The notes: a model not told the origin generated them from the sequence alone. Shown: positions 46,566-55,066, counted from the stretch's first letter. The stretch is DNA of 64,000 nucleotides from an uncultured Pseudomonadota bacterium (GCA_903928445.1 CAIYRB010000097.1:1-64000); one strand, 5' to 3'. Program-made: numbers and translations.

Positions 46566-47444
46566 ATGCGACTCCGTTTGCTGGCTATGCTACTCACCGC
46601 CGGTTCTGTCCATGCCTGCGCCAGCCTGCATGAAGAGCCGAGTCAAACCGAGCATATCTCGGTCGATTCTGCGGCAGACTTTAAGCCAACAGAATACGTC
46701 TCGGCCAGCGGCCTCGGCGATTACCAGGCTGGAGTCACTAAGGCCAAGGGCGAGTGGATCAGCTGCCGTCTAAAGAACGCGCGTGCCACCGTACTGCTGA
46801 TGCATGGCGATCACCAAGGCTATGACCCCGTCAAGTTTTGCCATGGCTGGCACGCCCAAGCCTTTCTGGCCACCGGTTACGACGTCGTGACGATCAACCG
46901 CCCCGGCTTTGGCGCTTCCAGTGGTGCTGCTGATTTCACCGGCACGCCGTCCATCGCCGCAGTACTAGCCGTCCTGCCCACGGCGATCAAAACGGCGAGT
47001 TTACCGCACCCGGTGACCGGAGTATGGGGCTACGGGAGCGCCGCCGCTGCCGCCGCCATCGTTTCTAAACATCTAAAAGGACTTAATTTTATGATTGTTG
47101 GTGGAGGCATCTACGACTACGAAGAGGCGCTTCGCACCAGCACCGACCCGGCCACCAAAGCCGATATTGAGAGCATTAAAAAGCTCGGCGGTGACAAGGC
47201 AATCGAAGAGCGATCGGTTGCCTATGAGACCACCGGATTACCACCCACCATCGCTATCTACCACGGCGCCAAAGATAGCGTAGCCCCTGTCGCTCAGGCC
47301 AAGGCATTTGTCGACGCTTTGGCAAGCAGCGGCCATTATAAAACGTCCTACCAACTGCTCGATGGGCAAAGCCACGACCTGCCCTGGGTCTATCATCGGC
47401 ATGTGCTCGAGGCGATCATTCAGGGTCTGAATCCCAAGGACTAA
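46566..47444 (+). CDS. Alpha/beta-hydrolase-like lipoprotein, nucleophile elbow degenerate
   Basis: This 292-residue protein has a lipoprotein signal (lipobox SVHAC) and an alpha/beta-hydrolase fold: VLLMHGDHQGYDP near residue 80, INRPGFGASSG and the late acid and His positions HGAKDSVAP and DGQSHDLPW. The expected nucleophile elbow Gly-x-Ser-x-Gly reads GVWGYGSAAAA, where the serine position appears to be Gly. Either the enzyme has lost activity, the adjacent Ser acts, or the alignment is shifted. AAAGAGGT precedes the ATG. It is downstream of the MscS gene on the same strand. An esterase or acyl-transfer role is only inferred from the fold. Confidence 0.7.
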   Translation: MRLRLLAMLLTAGSVHACASLHEEPSQTEHISVDSAADFKPTEYVSASGLGDYQAGVTKAKGEWISCRLKNARATVLLMHGDHQGYDPVKFCHGWHAQAFLATGYDVVTINRPGFGASSGAADFTGTPSIAAVLAVLPTAIKTASLPHPVTGVWGYGSAAAAAAIVSKHLKGLNFMIVGGGIYDYEEALRTSTDPATKADIESIKKLGGDKAIEERSVAYETTGLPPTIAIYHGAKDSVAPVAQAKAFVDALASSGHYKTSYQLLDGQSHDLPWVYHRHVLEAIIQGLNPKD

Positions 47445-47473
47445 ATCCGGTAACGCCCTCGGGCCGAGGTGCG

Positions 47474-47824
47474 TCACTCGTCGTAGGGATTTTCATAGAA
47501 GACGTACTGGGTTGAGTAGTCGCTGACCTCGAAGTACAGCTTCTTTTCGTCTTCATCCTGCTTGAAGTTGAAGTTCTTATCAAGGACGCCGTAGCCAAAG
47601 CGGTAAGCCCGGGACGTCGTCGGGTCGTTGGTCGCTGTCGCCGTCGTCATCTTATCGATTTTAACAAACCGATAGAGAACCTTGCCTTCACTAATAACGT
47701 CGAGCACACCGTTGGTTCCGGTCCAGTTCTGGAAACTGCGTGAGATCTTGTTTTGCGTTTCTTTGGTGCAGGCAAACGTTGCAACCGCCAACAAGGCAAC
47801 CAGCAGGGGCTTTCTAATGATCAA
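47474..47824 (-). CDS. Small lipoprotein of unknown function
   Basis: This protein of about 116 residues has a lipoprotein signal peptide and lipobox ATFAC, followed by a polar, Tyr/Phe-rich domain (VLYRFVKIDKM, YRFGYGVLDKNFNF, YSTQYVFYENPYDE). No family is recognised. The start is uncertain: TTG at 47824 is preferred because GAGGT lies seven bases before it, with GTG at 47827 as the alternative. The frame is open further upstream, but the signal peptide fixes the true start here. It follows the Nudix gene on the same strand at a gap of 76 bases and may be read with bactofilin and Nudix. Confidence 0.6.
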   Translation of the reverse strand: MIIRKPLLVALLAVATFACTKETQNKISRSFQNWTGTNGVLDVISEGKVLYRFVKIDKMTTATATNDPTTSRAYRFGYGVLDKNFNFKQDEDEKKLYFEVSDYSTQYVFYENPYDE

Positions 47825-47900
47825 CACGAGACCTCGCCAGATCTGAAGAGATAAATGAACATGCCACGACACCACCGAGCCCATAGAGTAATCGAGAAAT

Positions 47901-48533
47901 TCATTCCAGTGAAGCGCTATGGAGGATGTGCGCCGTAAGGCCCCAAATATTGCCACCGGGGACTGGGTAGCTGTGCGCCAAGCGCCAGTTGCCAAAGATA
48001 TTAAACGAAAATCCACGCCCCTGACCGCGTGCCACCGATGGCCACGGGACGGCGAAAACGGCTTCGACTTCGGCCATCGCCATGACCAGATCATCTGGCC
48101 GAACGGCTGCCATGGCTACCACCGGATAAACCGGCTGGCGGTCCAGAGCCGTCACCGGCGGCAGTGTCCCGACGATGGTCACAGCTTCGGGAGCCACGCC
48201 CAGCTCTTCTTGCAACTCCCTGATCGCGGTCGCTGCTGGCGACAGATCCTGCGGATCAGACCTGCCGCCGGCAAAGCTGATTTGTCCCCGGTGTGATCGC
48301 AGCTGCACTGAGCGCTTGGTGAACAGCAGTTCAGCCGGAGATCCTGGAGTCTGCGGCGGTACAAACAGCATCATCACGGCGCTCGGACGCTTGGCCCGAG
48401 CAGTATCTCCGGTATTGACCTGCGTCAACTTCGCCCACGGCACGACATCGCCCTTTAGCCCGACGACTTGGCGCGGCAAACTCTCCGGAGGAAAAGCCTC
48501 CAGACGAGGCCAAGGCTCAGCGGGTGGGCACAT
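47901..48533 (-). CDS. CoA-pyrophosphatase-type Nudix hydrolase
   Basis: This 210-residue Nudix hydrolase probably cleaves coenzyme A or its derivatives to phosphopantetheine and adenosine 3',5'-bisphosphate. The family-specific segment LLFTKRSVQLRSHRGQISFAGG is followed by the Nudix box GGRSDPQDLSPAATAIRELQEELGV, both with key residues in place. The substrate is inferred from the NudL/CoA-specific lead motif. Its start lies inside the end of the bactofilin gene (17-base overlap), so translation is probably coupled. No strong ribosome site is seen apart from GGAC. Confidence 0.85.
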   Translation of the reverse strand: MCPPAEPWPRLEAFPPESLPRQVVGLKGDVVPWAKLTQVNTGDTARAKRPSAVMMLFVPPQTPGSPAELLFTKRSVQLRSHRGQISFAGGRSDPQDLSPAATAIRELQEELGVAPEAVTIVGTLPPVTALDRQPVYPVVAMAAVRPDDLVMAMAEVEAVFAVPWPSVARGQGRGFSFNIFGNWRLAHSYPVPGGNIWGLTAHILHSASLE

Positions 48534-49062
48534 GGACGTCCGGCCCCTTGTTCGGGCTTAGGTCGATCCGAGCATCGCGTTCGATGAGCGGACCAACTCC
48601 CAATGCCGACTCGGCCTTTGGTCCTTTTTGGCCCAAGACCACCTTTGGCGCGGCGCGGCCGATTTCAGCAATGGCAGTACCCGTTGGCGCCATGCTTGCT
48701 CGACCATTGAATTGCGCACCCTCACGGATGATCAGAATCGGCGTCGAAATATCCCCCTCGACTCGGCTTGAGGCCGCTAATTCAACCCGGCCTGAGGCGA
48801 TCAGTTTGCCGCGCAGAGTTCCTTGGATCACCACCTCCTCGGCCTTCACTTCGGCGGTGATCACTGCGTCCTCCTCAATGATGAGCAGGCCCTCGGAGAT
48901 GAGTTGGCCTTCGATCTTGGCGCCAATTCGGCTGGATCCACGGCAGTGCAGTTTACCGGAGAAGTGACAACCACTCGTCAGAATCGTCACGGCGCCGTGA
49001 TCGCGCGGGACTCCAGGCTTCTTCATTTTACCGCCGGAAACGACCTTGGCAGATGTAAACAT
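48517..49062 (-). CDS. Bactofilin (polymer-forming cytoskeletal protein)
   Basis: This 181-residue bactofilin assembles without nucleotide into filaments at the membrane and often positions cell-wall enzymes. A short unstructured N-terminus is followed by a right-handed beta-helix core (residues about 25-120) built from short hydrophobic repeats such as ISEGLLIIEEDAVITAEVKAEEVVIQGTLRG, ending in an unstructured tail. AGGAG lies ahead of the ATG. The gene overlaps the start of the Nudix gene. Whether it acts with a nearby peptidase is unknown; no LytM-type hydrolase is adjacent. Confidence 0.88.
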   Translation of the reverse strand: MFTSAKVVSGGKMKKPGVPRDHGAVTILTSGCHFSGKLHCRGSSRIGAKIEGQLISEGLLIIEEDAVITAEVKAEEVVIQGTLRGKLIASGRVELAASSRVEGDISTPILIIREGAQFNGRASMAPTGTAIAEIGRAAPKVVLGQKGPKAESALGVGPLIERDARIDLSPNKGPDVHVPTR

Positions 49063-49193
49063 ACGCTACTCCTAAAGCATGAAGACCGAAAGGACGTGTC
49101 ACGAACCACCCAGCGAGGGGACTTGAGGCCAACGGTGCTATGATGTCGAACAGGGTGCAGCAGGCGAAGCTAAAGAGGAGTCTGAGGAGGACT

Positions 49194-49949
49194 ATGTTGT
49201 CGCACCGTCCATCGCGGAGTCGTACTCCCAGTGTACCACGAATTTATGCCACGTCGATCACCACGCCGGCATTCAGGTGGCTCCACGAAGAAGGCTGGGA
49301 CGGACGGCAGCTTCAGGCCTTTGCCCAGCTCCGCGAGGCTCCAGCCGCGCCGCTGTATGCACCGCCACCTTTGGTCCGAACACCAAGAAAGCCGACTCCC
49401 CTCACTGTTGGCCGGTGGTTGCTCACGCCGCCACTCCTCGGACAAGGCCCCGCTACCGACGGCGAGCCAGAATTGGTGCGTGGTATCGCCGAAGCACAGC
49501 TGACGCAGACCCAATTCACAACGCTCACGATCCTCGTGTCGCCGCCTCGGCAGCAATTTTTGAGTTGGGGCAACGACCAAGACAAAGCAGCCCTAACACT
49601 GCTGATCTCCGCCTTGATCCTCATCTCCCAAGCCGATCAGGTCCGCTTGCTGCCCCTGCACGCCGGCTGCCTGCCAGGCCTTGCGCAGCTTGGGCTAAGC
49701 CATCAAAGCCGGGACCTCTGGGTGCCGCTGCACAGCCTGTCACTCCTAAGCGGAGGACCCAGTCACACCCACCTACGCAGCATCGACATCGATCCAGGCG
49801 AATGGTGGACCTTAGCTGATGCTGCTGCCGCGCGCAGTACCCTGTCCTATCTAGAAAAGCGCCTAGTGACCTTAAACAAGGCCGCTGAGCGCGCCTTTAG
49901 CGATCGCAAACGACCAGGCCTGCTGCGACTTTTTTCCCGGCGGCCCTAA
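49194..49949 (+). CDS. Protein of unknown function (251 residues)
   Basis: I do not recognise this gene. The product is soluble and starts with a short basic region; a Pro-rich stretch follows (APAAPLYAPPPLVRTPRKPTP), then an alpha/beta-like half with TLTILVSPPRQQFL and a Leu-rich middle (DKAALTLLISALILISQADQVRLLPLHAG). The tail is basic (SDRKRPGLLRLFSRRP). The ATG at 49194 is preferred over the one at 49140 because GAGGAGG lies just before it. It is divergent from the bactofilin gene and convergent with the gene at 49961. No functional guess is justified. Confidence 0.55.
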   Translation: MLSHRPSRSRTPSVPRIYATSITTPAFRWLHEEGWDGRQLQAFAQLREAPAAPLYAPPPLVRTPRKPTPLTVGRWLLTPPLLGQGPATDGEPELVRGIAEAQLTQTQFTTLTILVSPPRQQFLSWGNDQDKAALTLLISALILISQADQVRLLPLHAGCLPGLAQLGLSHQSRDLWVPLHSLSLLSGGPSHTHLRSIDIDPGEWWTLADAAAARSTLSYLEKRLVTLNKAAERAFSDRKRPGLLRLFSRRP

Positions 49950-49960
49950 GCTTCAGCAGT

Positions 49961-50371
49961 CTAAATATCCGACTGCTGCGTCACTTCATCATCATCATCG
50001 TCGTCCCGGCTTGGATCCGGCGGCGGAGCGCCACCGCTACCACTGCCTTTTGCAGCTCGCGGCTTCTTCGGCTTGTCCTCGTCGGCCCCCTCGGGAAACC
50101 AATTGAGCAGGATGCTCGAGATCTCACGTCCTTGTTTGGCGCTTGAGATATTGAATTTGCTCTGCTGCTTGTAAATACCACCGCGCTTTTGGTAGCGACG
50201 AATCGACACCTTAGGCGCTTCATACTCATTGGTCTTCTTGTTGAGCTCTTGGAACAGATACATAATCGTCGTCCAGTTGCCGCGGGTCAAAATAACCTTT
50301 TGCAGCTCCTTGAGGACGTTGCGATCATCCTGGTAGAACGAGATCGTCAGGTCATCGATGGTCTCAGACAT
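49961..50371 (-). CDS. Conserved hypothetical protein with acidic tail
   Basis: The product has 136 residues. The N-terminal two thirds show a conserved-looking pattern (TRGNWTTIMYLFQELNKKT, APKVSIRRYQKRGGIYKQ, SKFNISSAKQGREISSILLNWFPEG) of a kind I recall in short deltaproteobacterial proteins without a function. The C-terminus is a Pro/Gly-rich then Asp-rich tail (RDDDDDDE). The gene lies just past the rpsI terminator on the same strand. It may be a nucleic-acid or ribosome-associated protein, but this is a guess. Its start is 32 bases from the terminator stem. Confidence 0.6.
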   Translation of the reverse strand: MSETIDDLTISFYQDDRNVLKELQKVILTRGNWTTIMYLFQELNKKTNEYEAPKVSIRRYQKRGGIYKQQSKFNISSAKQGREISSILLNWFPEGADEDKPKKPRAAKGSGSGGAPPPDPSRDDDDDDEVTQQSDI

Positions 50372-50407
50372 GGGCCGGGCATTCCTCTCAAGAAAAAGCC
50401 ACTTGCG

Positions 50408-50441
50408 AAAAGAGCCGCTCCGTTTTGCGGGGCGGCTCTTT
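50408..50441 (-). terminator. Intrinsic terminator after rpsI
   Basis: On the minus strand AAAGAGCCGC pairs with GCGGCTCTTT around a short loop, followed by TTTT. It lies less than 10 bases past the rpsI stop. The plus strand side is also usable. Confidence 0.88.
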
Positions 50442-50449
50442 CGTCTTGA

Positions 50450-50842
50450 TTAACGCTTGCTGTACTGGAAGCGTTTCCGAGCGCCAGGTTGACCCGGCAG
50501 CTTACGTTCTTTCTTGCGCGAGTCGCGCGTCAAAAGTCCGGCTTTCTTCAGCACCTTGCGGGCTTCAAGGTCGCCGTTGGCGAGAGCCCGGGAGATCGCG
50601 TGGCGAATCGCGCCGGCTTGGCCCGATAGACCGCCACCGATGACGTTGATCCGGATATCGTACTGGCCAACGCTGTTCGTCAGCTCGAGCGGCTGCATAA
50701 TCACCATCTTCGAGGTGGCTCGCAGGTAGTACTCATCCATCGTGCGTTTGTTGATCGTGATCTCACCCTTACCAGGCTTCATCCAGATCCGAGCAATCGC
50801 TGATTTGCGCTTGCCAACGGTGTGTAGGTATTTCGGCGCCAT
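50450..50842 (-). CDS. rpsI: 30S ribosomal protein S9
   Basis: The 130-residue product is a complete S9: [24 protein letters not shown] at the start, [16 protein letters not shown] in the middle and the conserved basic C-terminus [10 protein letters not shown] that reaches the P-site tRNA. It follows rplM by 40 bases on the same strand, the common L13-S9 unit. Confidence 0.98.
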   Translation of the reverse strand: MAPKYLHTVGKRKSAIARIWMKPGKGEITINKRTMDEYYLRATSKMVIMQPLELTNSVGQYDIRINVIGGGLSGQAGAIRHAISRALANGDLEARKVLKKAGLLTRDSRKKERKLPGQPGARKRFQYSKR

Positions 50843-50882
50843 GCTTTAGTATCCCTCTATCGTCCAGAGCAATGAATGCGGT

Positions 50883-51335
50883 TTAGGTCTTAACGGTCGC
50901 GGAACGGTCCAGACCAACAGCCACGGGCTTTTGGCCCTCTTGGCCATGCTGATCGTCGGGGTATACGCGCAGGTTGGTCAGCAGCTGACGACCAAGCTTG
51001 GTCTTCGGCAGCATACCTTTGACGGCGATCGACAACAGGCGGTCAGGGTGCTTGGCCAGCAAATCCTGGGCCGAAGTCTGCTTGATCCCGCCCATGAAGC
51101 CGGTGTGATGATGGTAAAACTTGTCAGCCCACTTGTTACCCGTCAATTTCACTTTCGCGCAATTGATGACGATGACGTTATCACCGGTATCGAGGTAAGG
51201 GACGAAAGTCGGCTTGTTCTTGCCGCGAAGGACATGGGCAATCTGCGAGGCCAAGCGACCAAGAGTCTGGTCCTTCGCATCGACGATGACCCATTTTTTA
51301 GTAAAATCAGAAGGCTTAATGCTGTGCGTCTTCAT
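50883..51335 (-). CDS. rplM: 50S ribosomal protein L13
   Basis: The 150-residue product is a complete L13, with KKWVIVDAKDQTLGRLASQIA, NVIVINCAKVKLTGNKWADKFYHHHTGF and AVKGMLPKTKLGRQLLTNLRVY. It is the first gene of the rplM-rpsI unit, driven by a promoter about 35 bases upstream. Confidence 0.98.
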   Translation of the reverse strand: MKTHSIKPSDFTKKWVIVDAKDQTLGRLASQIAHVLRGKNKPTFVPYLDTGDNVIVINCAKVKLTGNKWADKFYHHHTGFMGGIKQTSAQDLLAKHPDRLLSIAVKGMLPKTKLGRQLLTNLRVYPDDQHGQEGQKPVAVGLDRSATVKT

Positions 51336-51723
51336 TTCTCAACCACTCCAAGATTCAGAGAAGCGAGACTATATATGAAGGAATTCCGGACGGTCAACAG
51401 CTGATCGGAGAAGTCCTGATATTTACCCGGACTTTTCTCATAACTAGCCAAGAGTACTAGCTAAAGCATCCGCGACGCCGCCAGACCACAGGATTTGCCA
51501 CCGGCACAGCCCAATTGCTTCGACTCGGAGGCCCCTCAGGTCCTGCGAACCAGTGGGTGCGGGGCTCCCGCGCTCCAAGTATTGGTTGCAATAGGCTTGA
51601 CTCTGGCTCGGGTTCGGCGCTTACTTATTAATATAAATGTTGGAATTGACAGATCCTGCGCGGCCTGCGCCCCATCGTTGTGACATCAAGCTAAGCTGAG
51701 ATTGTTTGGAGGGCGGTTAGCGC
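51336..51723. other. Divergent intergenic region between rplM and the deiminase-like gene
   Basis: Besides the rplM promoter it contains an inverted repeat, GAGAAGTCC and GGACTTTTCTC at 51408-51439, which lies upstream of that promoter. No gene, tRNA or clear promoter for the deiminase-like gene is seen; TTGACA at 51646-51651 lacks a proper -10. Confidence 0.45.
51368..51397 (-). promoter_or_regulatory. Sigma-70-type promoter of rplM-rpsI
   Basis: On the minus strand TTGACC (51392-51397) and TATAGT (51368-51373) are separated by 18 bases; TATATA two bases earlier gives a spacer of 16. The -10 ends 32 bases before the rplM start codon. Confidence 0.75.
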
Positions 51724-52857
51724 TTGGACTGGTTCCCGCGCATAAATCGATGGTCGATTGCTGGGGTGCAGATAGCCGGCGCAATGCTGGCCTCCGCCCA
51801 AGCCGCGGCAGCTCCGCGTTTCCGTCCCGCACCTGAATACACACCCACCGCAACCGTCCTATTGTCGGCTGACCTGTTCGCGGCTGATTATCATGCCAAA
51901 GAACTAGTTGAGGCGATCGTGGCGGCCGGGGCTCGGGTGGCGGTCGCGACCAACGCCCCCCAGTCACCCGCCGAGCTCGCCCTGGCTCTTCGCGCTCAGG
52001 GCATCAGCAGTAGGTCGAGCGCTATGGTGAGCAGCCTCCATCTGCCGCACGGCAACATCTGGATGCGCGACTACGCGCCCTTGACGGCGATCAGCACGCA
52101 GCAGCAATTGCACTTTTTCGACCTGATTTATGATGATCCCGCGACCAAACTGAACGACCGAGTGCCGCAAGAGCTCGGCCGCCTGCTCAGCGTCCCAGTA
52201 ACCGCATTGGCGCTGGCGCTGGACGGGGGCAACTTCCTTACCAATGGAGATCTTTGTTTTTCGTCTTCGACCGATGTGCCAGCAAGCAAAGACGCGGCCT
52301 TGGGCAAGGGCTTGGCCAACATGGGCTGCCGCAAAACCATCGTGTTTACGGCGCCGCCGCACGTTCACCTCGATATGTGGGCCAAAATCGTCAATGATCA
52401 CCAGGTGCTCGTCAACGAGTTGGATGAGCGCACCATGGCGGTCGCGGGTAAAATCTATGGCCACATCCCCCCCGAACTCCAGGAGCTACGCGACTCATTG
52501 AACCAAAAGGCTGTTGCATGGTCGCACTATTTAGAAGTGACGCGACTACCGATGCCGCTGCCTTACCGTGGCGCCTTCAGAACCTACAGCAACGCCGTCC
52601 TAGTCAACGGCCATGCCATCGTGCCCAGCTACCAGCGGTTCGGCTGGAACTACGACAGCTATCCTGATGCCGAGCTCGCCTCTTACTACGCTGAAAAAGT
52701 TCGCAAGATCTATGAGTCATTAGGATTTAATGTCCAGACGGTGAACGCCGACGGACTTATCTATAACGGCGGTGCGTTTCACTGCGTCACAGCGCAACTA
52801 CCTAAAATACGCACCGCGCCGAGCATCCACACCAACCAAGGACGAAAGGGACACTAG
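51724..52857 (+). CDS. Exported guanidino-group-modifying enzyme, agmatine/peptidyl-arginine deiminase-like
   Basis: This 377-residue protein has a signal peptide (AMLASAQAAAAPR) and a guanidino-modifying-enzyme fold. Landmarks are the substrate-binding NIWMRDYAPL, LDGGNFLTNGDLCF, the HxD pair in HVHLDMWAKI and the catalytic Cys in YNGGAFHCVTAQLP near the C-terminus. These match the agmatine deiminase / bacterial peptidyl-arginine deiminase family (PF04371), which turns the guanidino group into ureido. An exported member is more like PPAD, which acts on protein arginine, than like cytoplasmic agmatine deiminase. GGAGG precedes the TTG start. The next gene starts two bases after its stop. Confidence 0.82.
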   Translation: MDWFPRINRWSIAGVQIAGAMLASAQAAAAPRFRPAPEYTPTATVLLSADLFAADYHAKELVEAIVAAGARVAVATNAPQSPAELALALRAQGISSRSSAMVSSLHLPHGNIWMRDYAPLTAISTQQQLHFFDLIYDDPATKLNDRVPQELGRLLSVPVTALALALDGGNFLTNGDLCFSSSTDVPASKDAALGKGLANMGCRKTIVFTAPPHVHLDMWAKIVNDHQVLVNELDERTMAVAGKIYGHIPPELQELRDSLNQKAVAWSHYLEVTRLPMPLPYRGAFRTYSNAVLVNGHAIVPSYQRFGWNYDSYPDAELASYYAEKVRKIYESLGFNVQTVNADGLIYNGGAFHCVTAQLPKIRTAPSIHTNQGRKGH

Positions 52858-52859
52858 AC

Positions 52860-53645
52860 GTGGCTGAGCATTGTAATCTTTATGACCGGGCGATGTACTA
52901 CGACGTGATTTTCAATCGCGATGTGAGCGCTGAGGTCAAATTTGTCCGCGATGTTTACAAAAAATACGCCAATGCCGAGGTTCACTCGGTACTGGATGTC
53001 GCCTGCGGCCCCGGCTACCATGCTCGCGCCATGGCGCGCACGGGGACCCAGGCTTATGGCCTGGACCTGCGGGCTGAAATGCTCCGCTTCGCCGACGACC
53101 AGGCGACCAAAGAGGGCACCCAGGTTACCTGGCTGGAAGCCGACATGCGTTCATTCAAACTGCCAAAGCCAGTGGACGTCGCGTTTTGCATGTTCGACGG
53201 CCTCGATTGCCTGCTCACGAACGACAATCTGATCAAGCACTTTCAGGCAGTGGCGGCGAATTTGCAACCAGGTGGGTTGTACCTAGTGGATTTGTCCCAT
53301 CCCGTCGAAGTCTCGTTTAGCCATTACAAGAAATTCCATTATTCCGCACAGCGCGACGGCGTCCAAGTCGATATTTATTGGGCCACCAATGACCCACACT
53401 ATGACCTTGCCACTGGTATCGCCCACGTTGCCCTAGAGCTGCATGTCGACGATCACGGCAAAAAACTCGTGGTGAAGGATGAGGCCGATGAACGCTTGAT
53501 GTTCCCTCAGGAGATTTCCTTGCTGGCCGACCTGTCAAAGTCGCTCAAGGTGGTTGGCTGGTACGGTGACTTCAACATCGATCAACCGCTCGACCACTCG
53601 CCGCAGTCCAAACGGATGATCGGCGTCTTACAGAAAGTTGGGTGA
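52860..53645 (+). CDS. Class I SAM-dependent methyltransferase
   Basis: This 261-residue protein has a Rossmann fold with SAM motif I VLDVACGPGYHARAMAR near residue 41, the ribose-binding acid in AYGLDLRAEML, VTWLEADMRSF and motif IV region VDVAFCMFDGLDCLL. A beta-rich insertion (WATNDPHYDLATGIAHVALELHV) follows, common in small-molecule methyltransferases of this group. The substrate is unknown. It starts with GTG after AAAGGGA and overlaps the SET-domain gene by four bases, so the three genes from 51724 form one unit. Confidence 0.82.
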   Translation: MAEHCNLYDRAMYYDVIFNRDVSAEVKFVRDVYKKYANAEVHSVLDVACGPGYHARAMARTGTQAYGLDLRAEMLRFADDQATKEGTQVTWLEADMRSFKLPKPVDVAFCMFDGLDCLLTNDNLIKHFQAVAANLQPGGLYLVDLSHPVEVSFSHYKKFHYSAQRDGVQVDIYWATNDPHYDLATGIAHVALELHVDDHGKKLVVKDEADERLMFPQEISLLADLSKSLKVVGWYGDFNIDQPLDHSPQSKRMIGVLQKVG

Positions 53646-54280
53646 TCCCGATGCCGCTGCACAAAGGCAAGAGCGTTCTGACCCAGGCACGGTCGACGGC
53701 CTTGAGCCGCCGCAAAACGCACTATGTGACCACTAAGGTCATGCGCAAAATCCGCCCCGAAAAGGGCGGTTACGGTGTCTTCGCCACCCGCCCAATCAGC
53801 GCCGGGGAACTGCTCGTCGTCTGGGGCGGGTATATCGTCATGGGCGACGAACTGGGTGAACTGCCACCACTTGTGCAGCGGCACAGCATTCAGGTTGAGG
53901 AAAACCTCTACCTGGTGCCTCACGAACTGCCGGAGGTTGGTGATTTCATCAACCACTCCTGCAACCCCAACGCTGGCCTCAGCGGCCAAATGTCTCTCGT
54001 AGCCATTGCGCCGATCGCCAAAGGCGAAGAAATTTGCTACGACTACGCCATGTCAGATGGCAGTGCTTACGACGAGTTCCACTGCTCCTGCCTGGCGCGG
54101 GAATGCCGGGGCTGGGTCACTGGCGGCGATTGGTCGCTACCCGAGCTGCAGGGACGCTACGCGGGATACTTCTCGCCCTACCTGCAGCGGCGCATTGATG
54201 ACATGCAAGGCCGCACCAAGCCTGGGCTGTCGATGGTGCCTGGGCTTCCAGCAGAGGTTGAAATCGAGGTCGAGGCGTAA
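53642..54280 (+). CDS. SET-domain protein (probable lysine methyltransferase)
   Basis: This 212-residue protein holds one SET domain: KIRPEKGGYGVFATRPISAGELLVVWGG at the N-terminal end, the NHSCNPNAG signature and GEEICYDYAM (the pseudoknot-forming part), followed by a post-SET-like FHCSCLARECRGWV cysteine cluster. SET enzymes use SAM to methylate lysine and occur in some bacteria. GTG at 53642 overlaps the methyltransferase stop; ATG at 53651 is a second possibility. It has no signal peptide. It follows an exported deiminase-like enzyme and a methyltransferase, so a protein-modifying unit is possible but unproven. Confidence 0.85.
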   Translation: MIPMPLHKGKSVLTQARSTALSRRKTHYVTTKVMRKIRPEKGGYGVFATRPISAGELLVVWGGYIVMGDELGELPPLVQRHSIQVEENLYLVPHELPEVGDFINHSCNPNAGLSGQMSLVAIAPIAKGEEICYDYAMSDGSAYDEFHCSCLARECRGWVTGGDWSLPELQGRYAGYFSPYLQRRIDDMQGRTKPGLSMVPGLPAEVEIEVEA

Positions 54281-54302
54281 AAACACCACATGACCGCAAA
54301 CG

Positions 54303-54331
54303 GCTGCGAGTTTAGTCAGTAAAACTCGCAG
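54303..54331. terminator. Hairpin between convergent genes after the SET gene
   Basis: GCTGCGAGTTT and AAACTCGCAGC form an 11-bp stem with a small loop in the gap between the SET gene and the convergent lipoprotein gene. No T-run is present on either side. Confidence 0.45.
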
Positions 54332-54399
54332 CGAGCGATCTATCGACGCGCGATTTAGCTGCTATACGGGCACAGTTAACAAAGTGGCAGCCGATCCAA

Positions 54400-54660
54400 T
54401 TAGGCTGGATCTTTAGCAGCGCCGTCCCCGCCGTCACCCTTGTCCTTCTTCTTGTCCTTCTTGTCCTTTTTCTTCTTACCCTTCTTCTTGTCCTTCTTTG
54501 GCGCATCGGATCCGCCTTCATCAGCCCCGACTTCTTCCTTGTCCTTTTTGTCACCACCACCAGCGCAACCGCTGAGGGTGACCGTAGCGAAACTCGTCAC
54601 CAATCCCAGCGACAGAGCCCAAAGGACTTTTTTAGCAGCCAAACCGTTGTTCATCTTCAT
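54400..54660 (-). CDS. Short lipoprotein with a Lys/Asp-rich tail
   Basis: This 86-residue protein has a signal peptide and lipobox TLSGC. Everything after it is unstructured and strongly charged, made of repeated K-K-D-K units (for example KKDKKKGKKKKDKKDKK). The ATG at 54660 is used because GGAGG precedes it. The tail may tether the protein to an acidic polymer or membrane surface. No family is recognised. Confidence 0.65.
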   Translation of the reverse strand: MKMNNGLAAKKVLWALSLGLVTSFATVTLSGCAGGGDKKDKEEVGADEGGSDAPKKDKKKGKKKKDKKDKKKDKGDGGDGAAKDPA

Positions 54661-55066
54661 ACTGATATCCTCCACACCGGTTAAAAAACGCGACGTACCA
54701 AGGACCATCGGTCATGCCGGGGACCAGCTTTACCCAACAACCTGCTTTCAGTCTGGCCATCCCAGTGATTTTAGTCAAAAAATCCAATTGAATTGGCCAG
54801 TAGCACCGCCTTGAAAAAACAATGAGCGGACGCCACCCAGGAGCCCAGCGCCTGGAGCCGAAGCAAAGGCAGAGGTCCGGCCGAGTTCCTACGCACGCGC
54901 CGGCATGGGTTTCATGCCCCCAAACGAGCTTGCTTTTTCTGCCGTTGTGAACTGATAATCAGCGCCACATAGCGCTTCCGTCGAGTCTTTTTTGCTTGAT
55001 TCCCGAAGGTGGCTTGGTGCCATTTTTTTAGAGTAAACGATTCTAGAGATCTAAGGAGACCCCAGT
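54661..55066. other. Divergent intergenic region upstream of glnN
   Basis: It holds the promoters of the lipoprotein gene and glnN. A possible glnN promoter is TTGCTT at 54930-54935 and GATAAT at 54954-54959 with an 18-base spacer. A TGG...CCA dyad lies near 55010-55022 but does not form a sigma-54 site. No gene is seen. Confidence 0.4.

Noticed and set aside
55010-55022. TGGCttggtgCCA as a sigma-54 site for glnN
   Set aside because: It lacks the TGGCAC-N5-TTGC spacing; it is only a short dyad.
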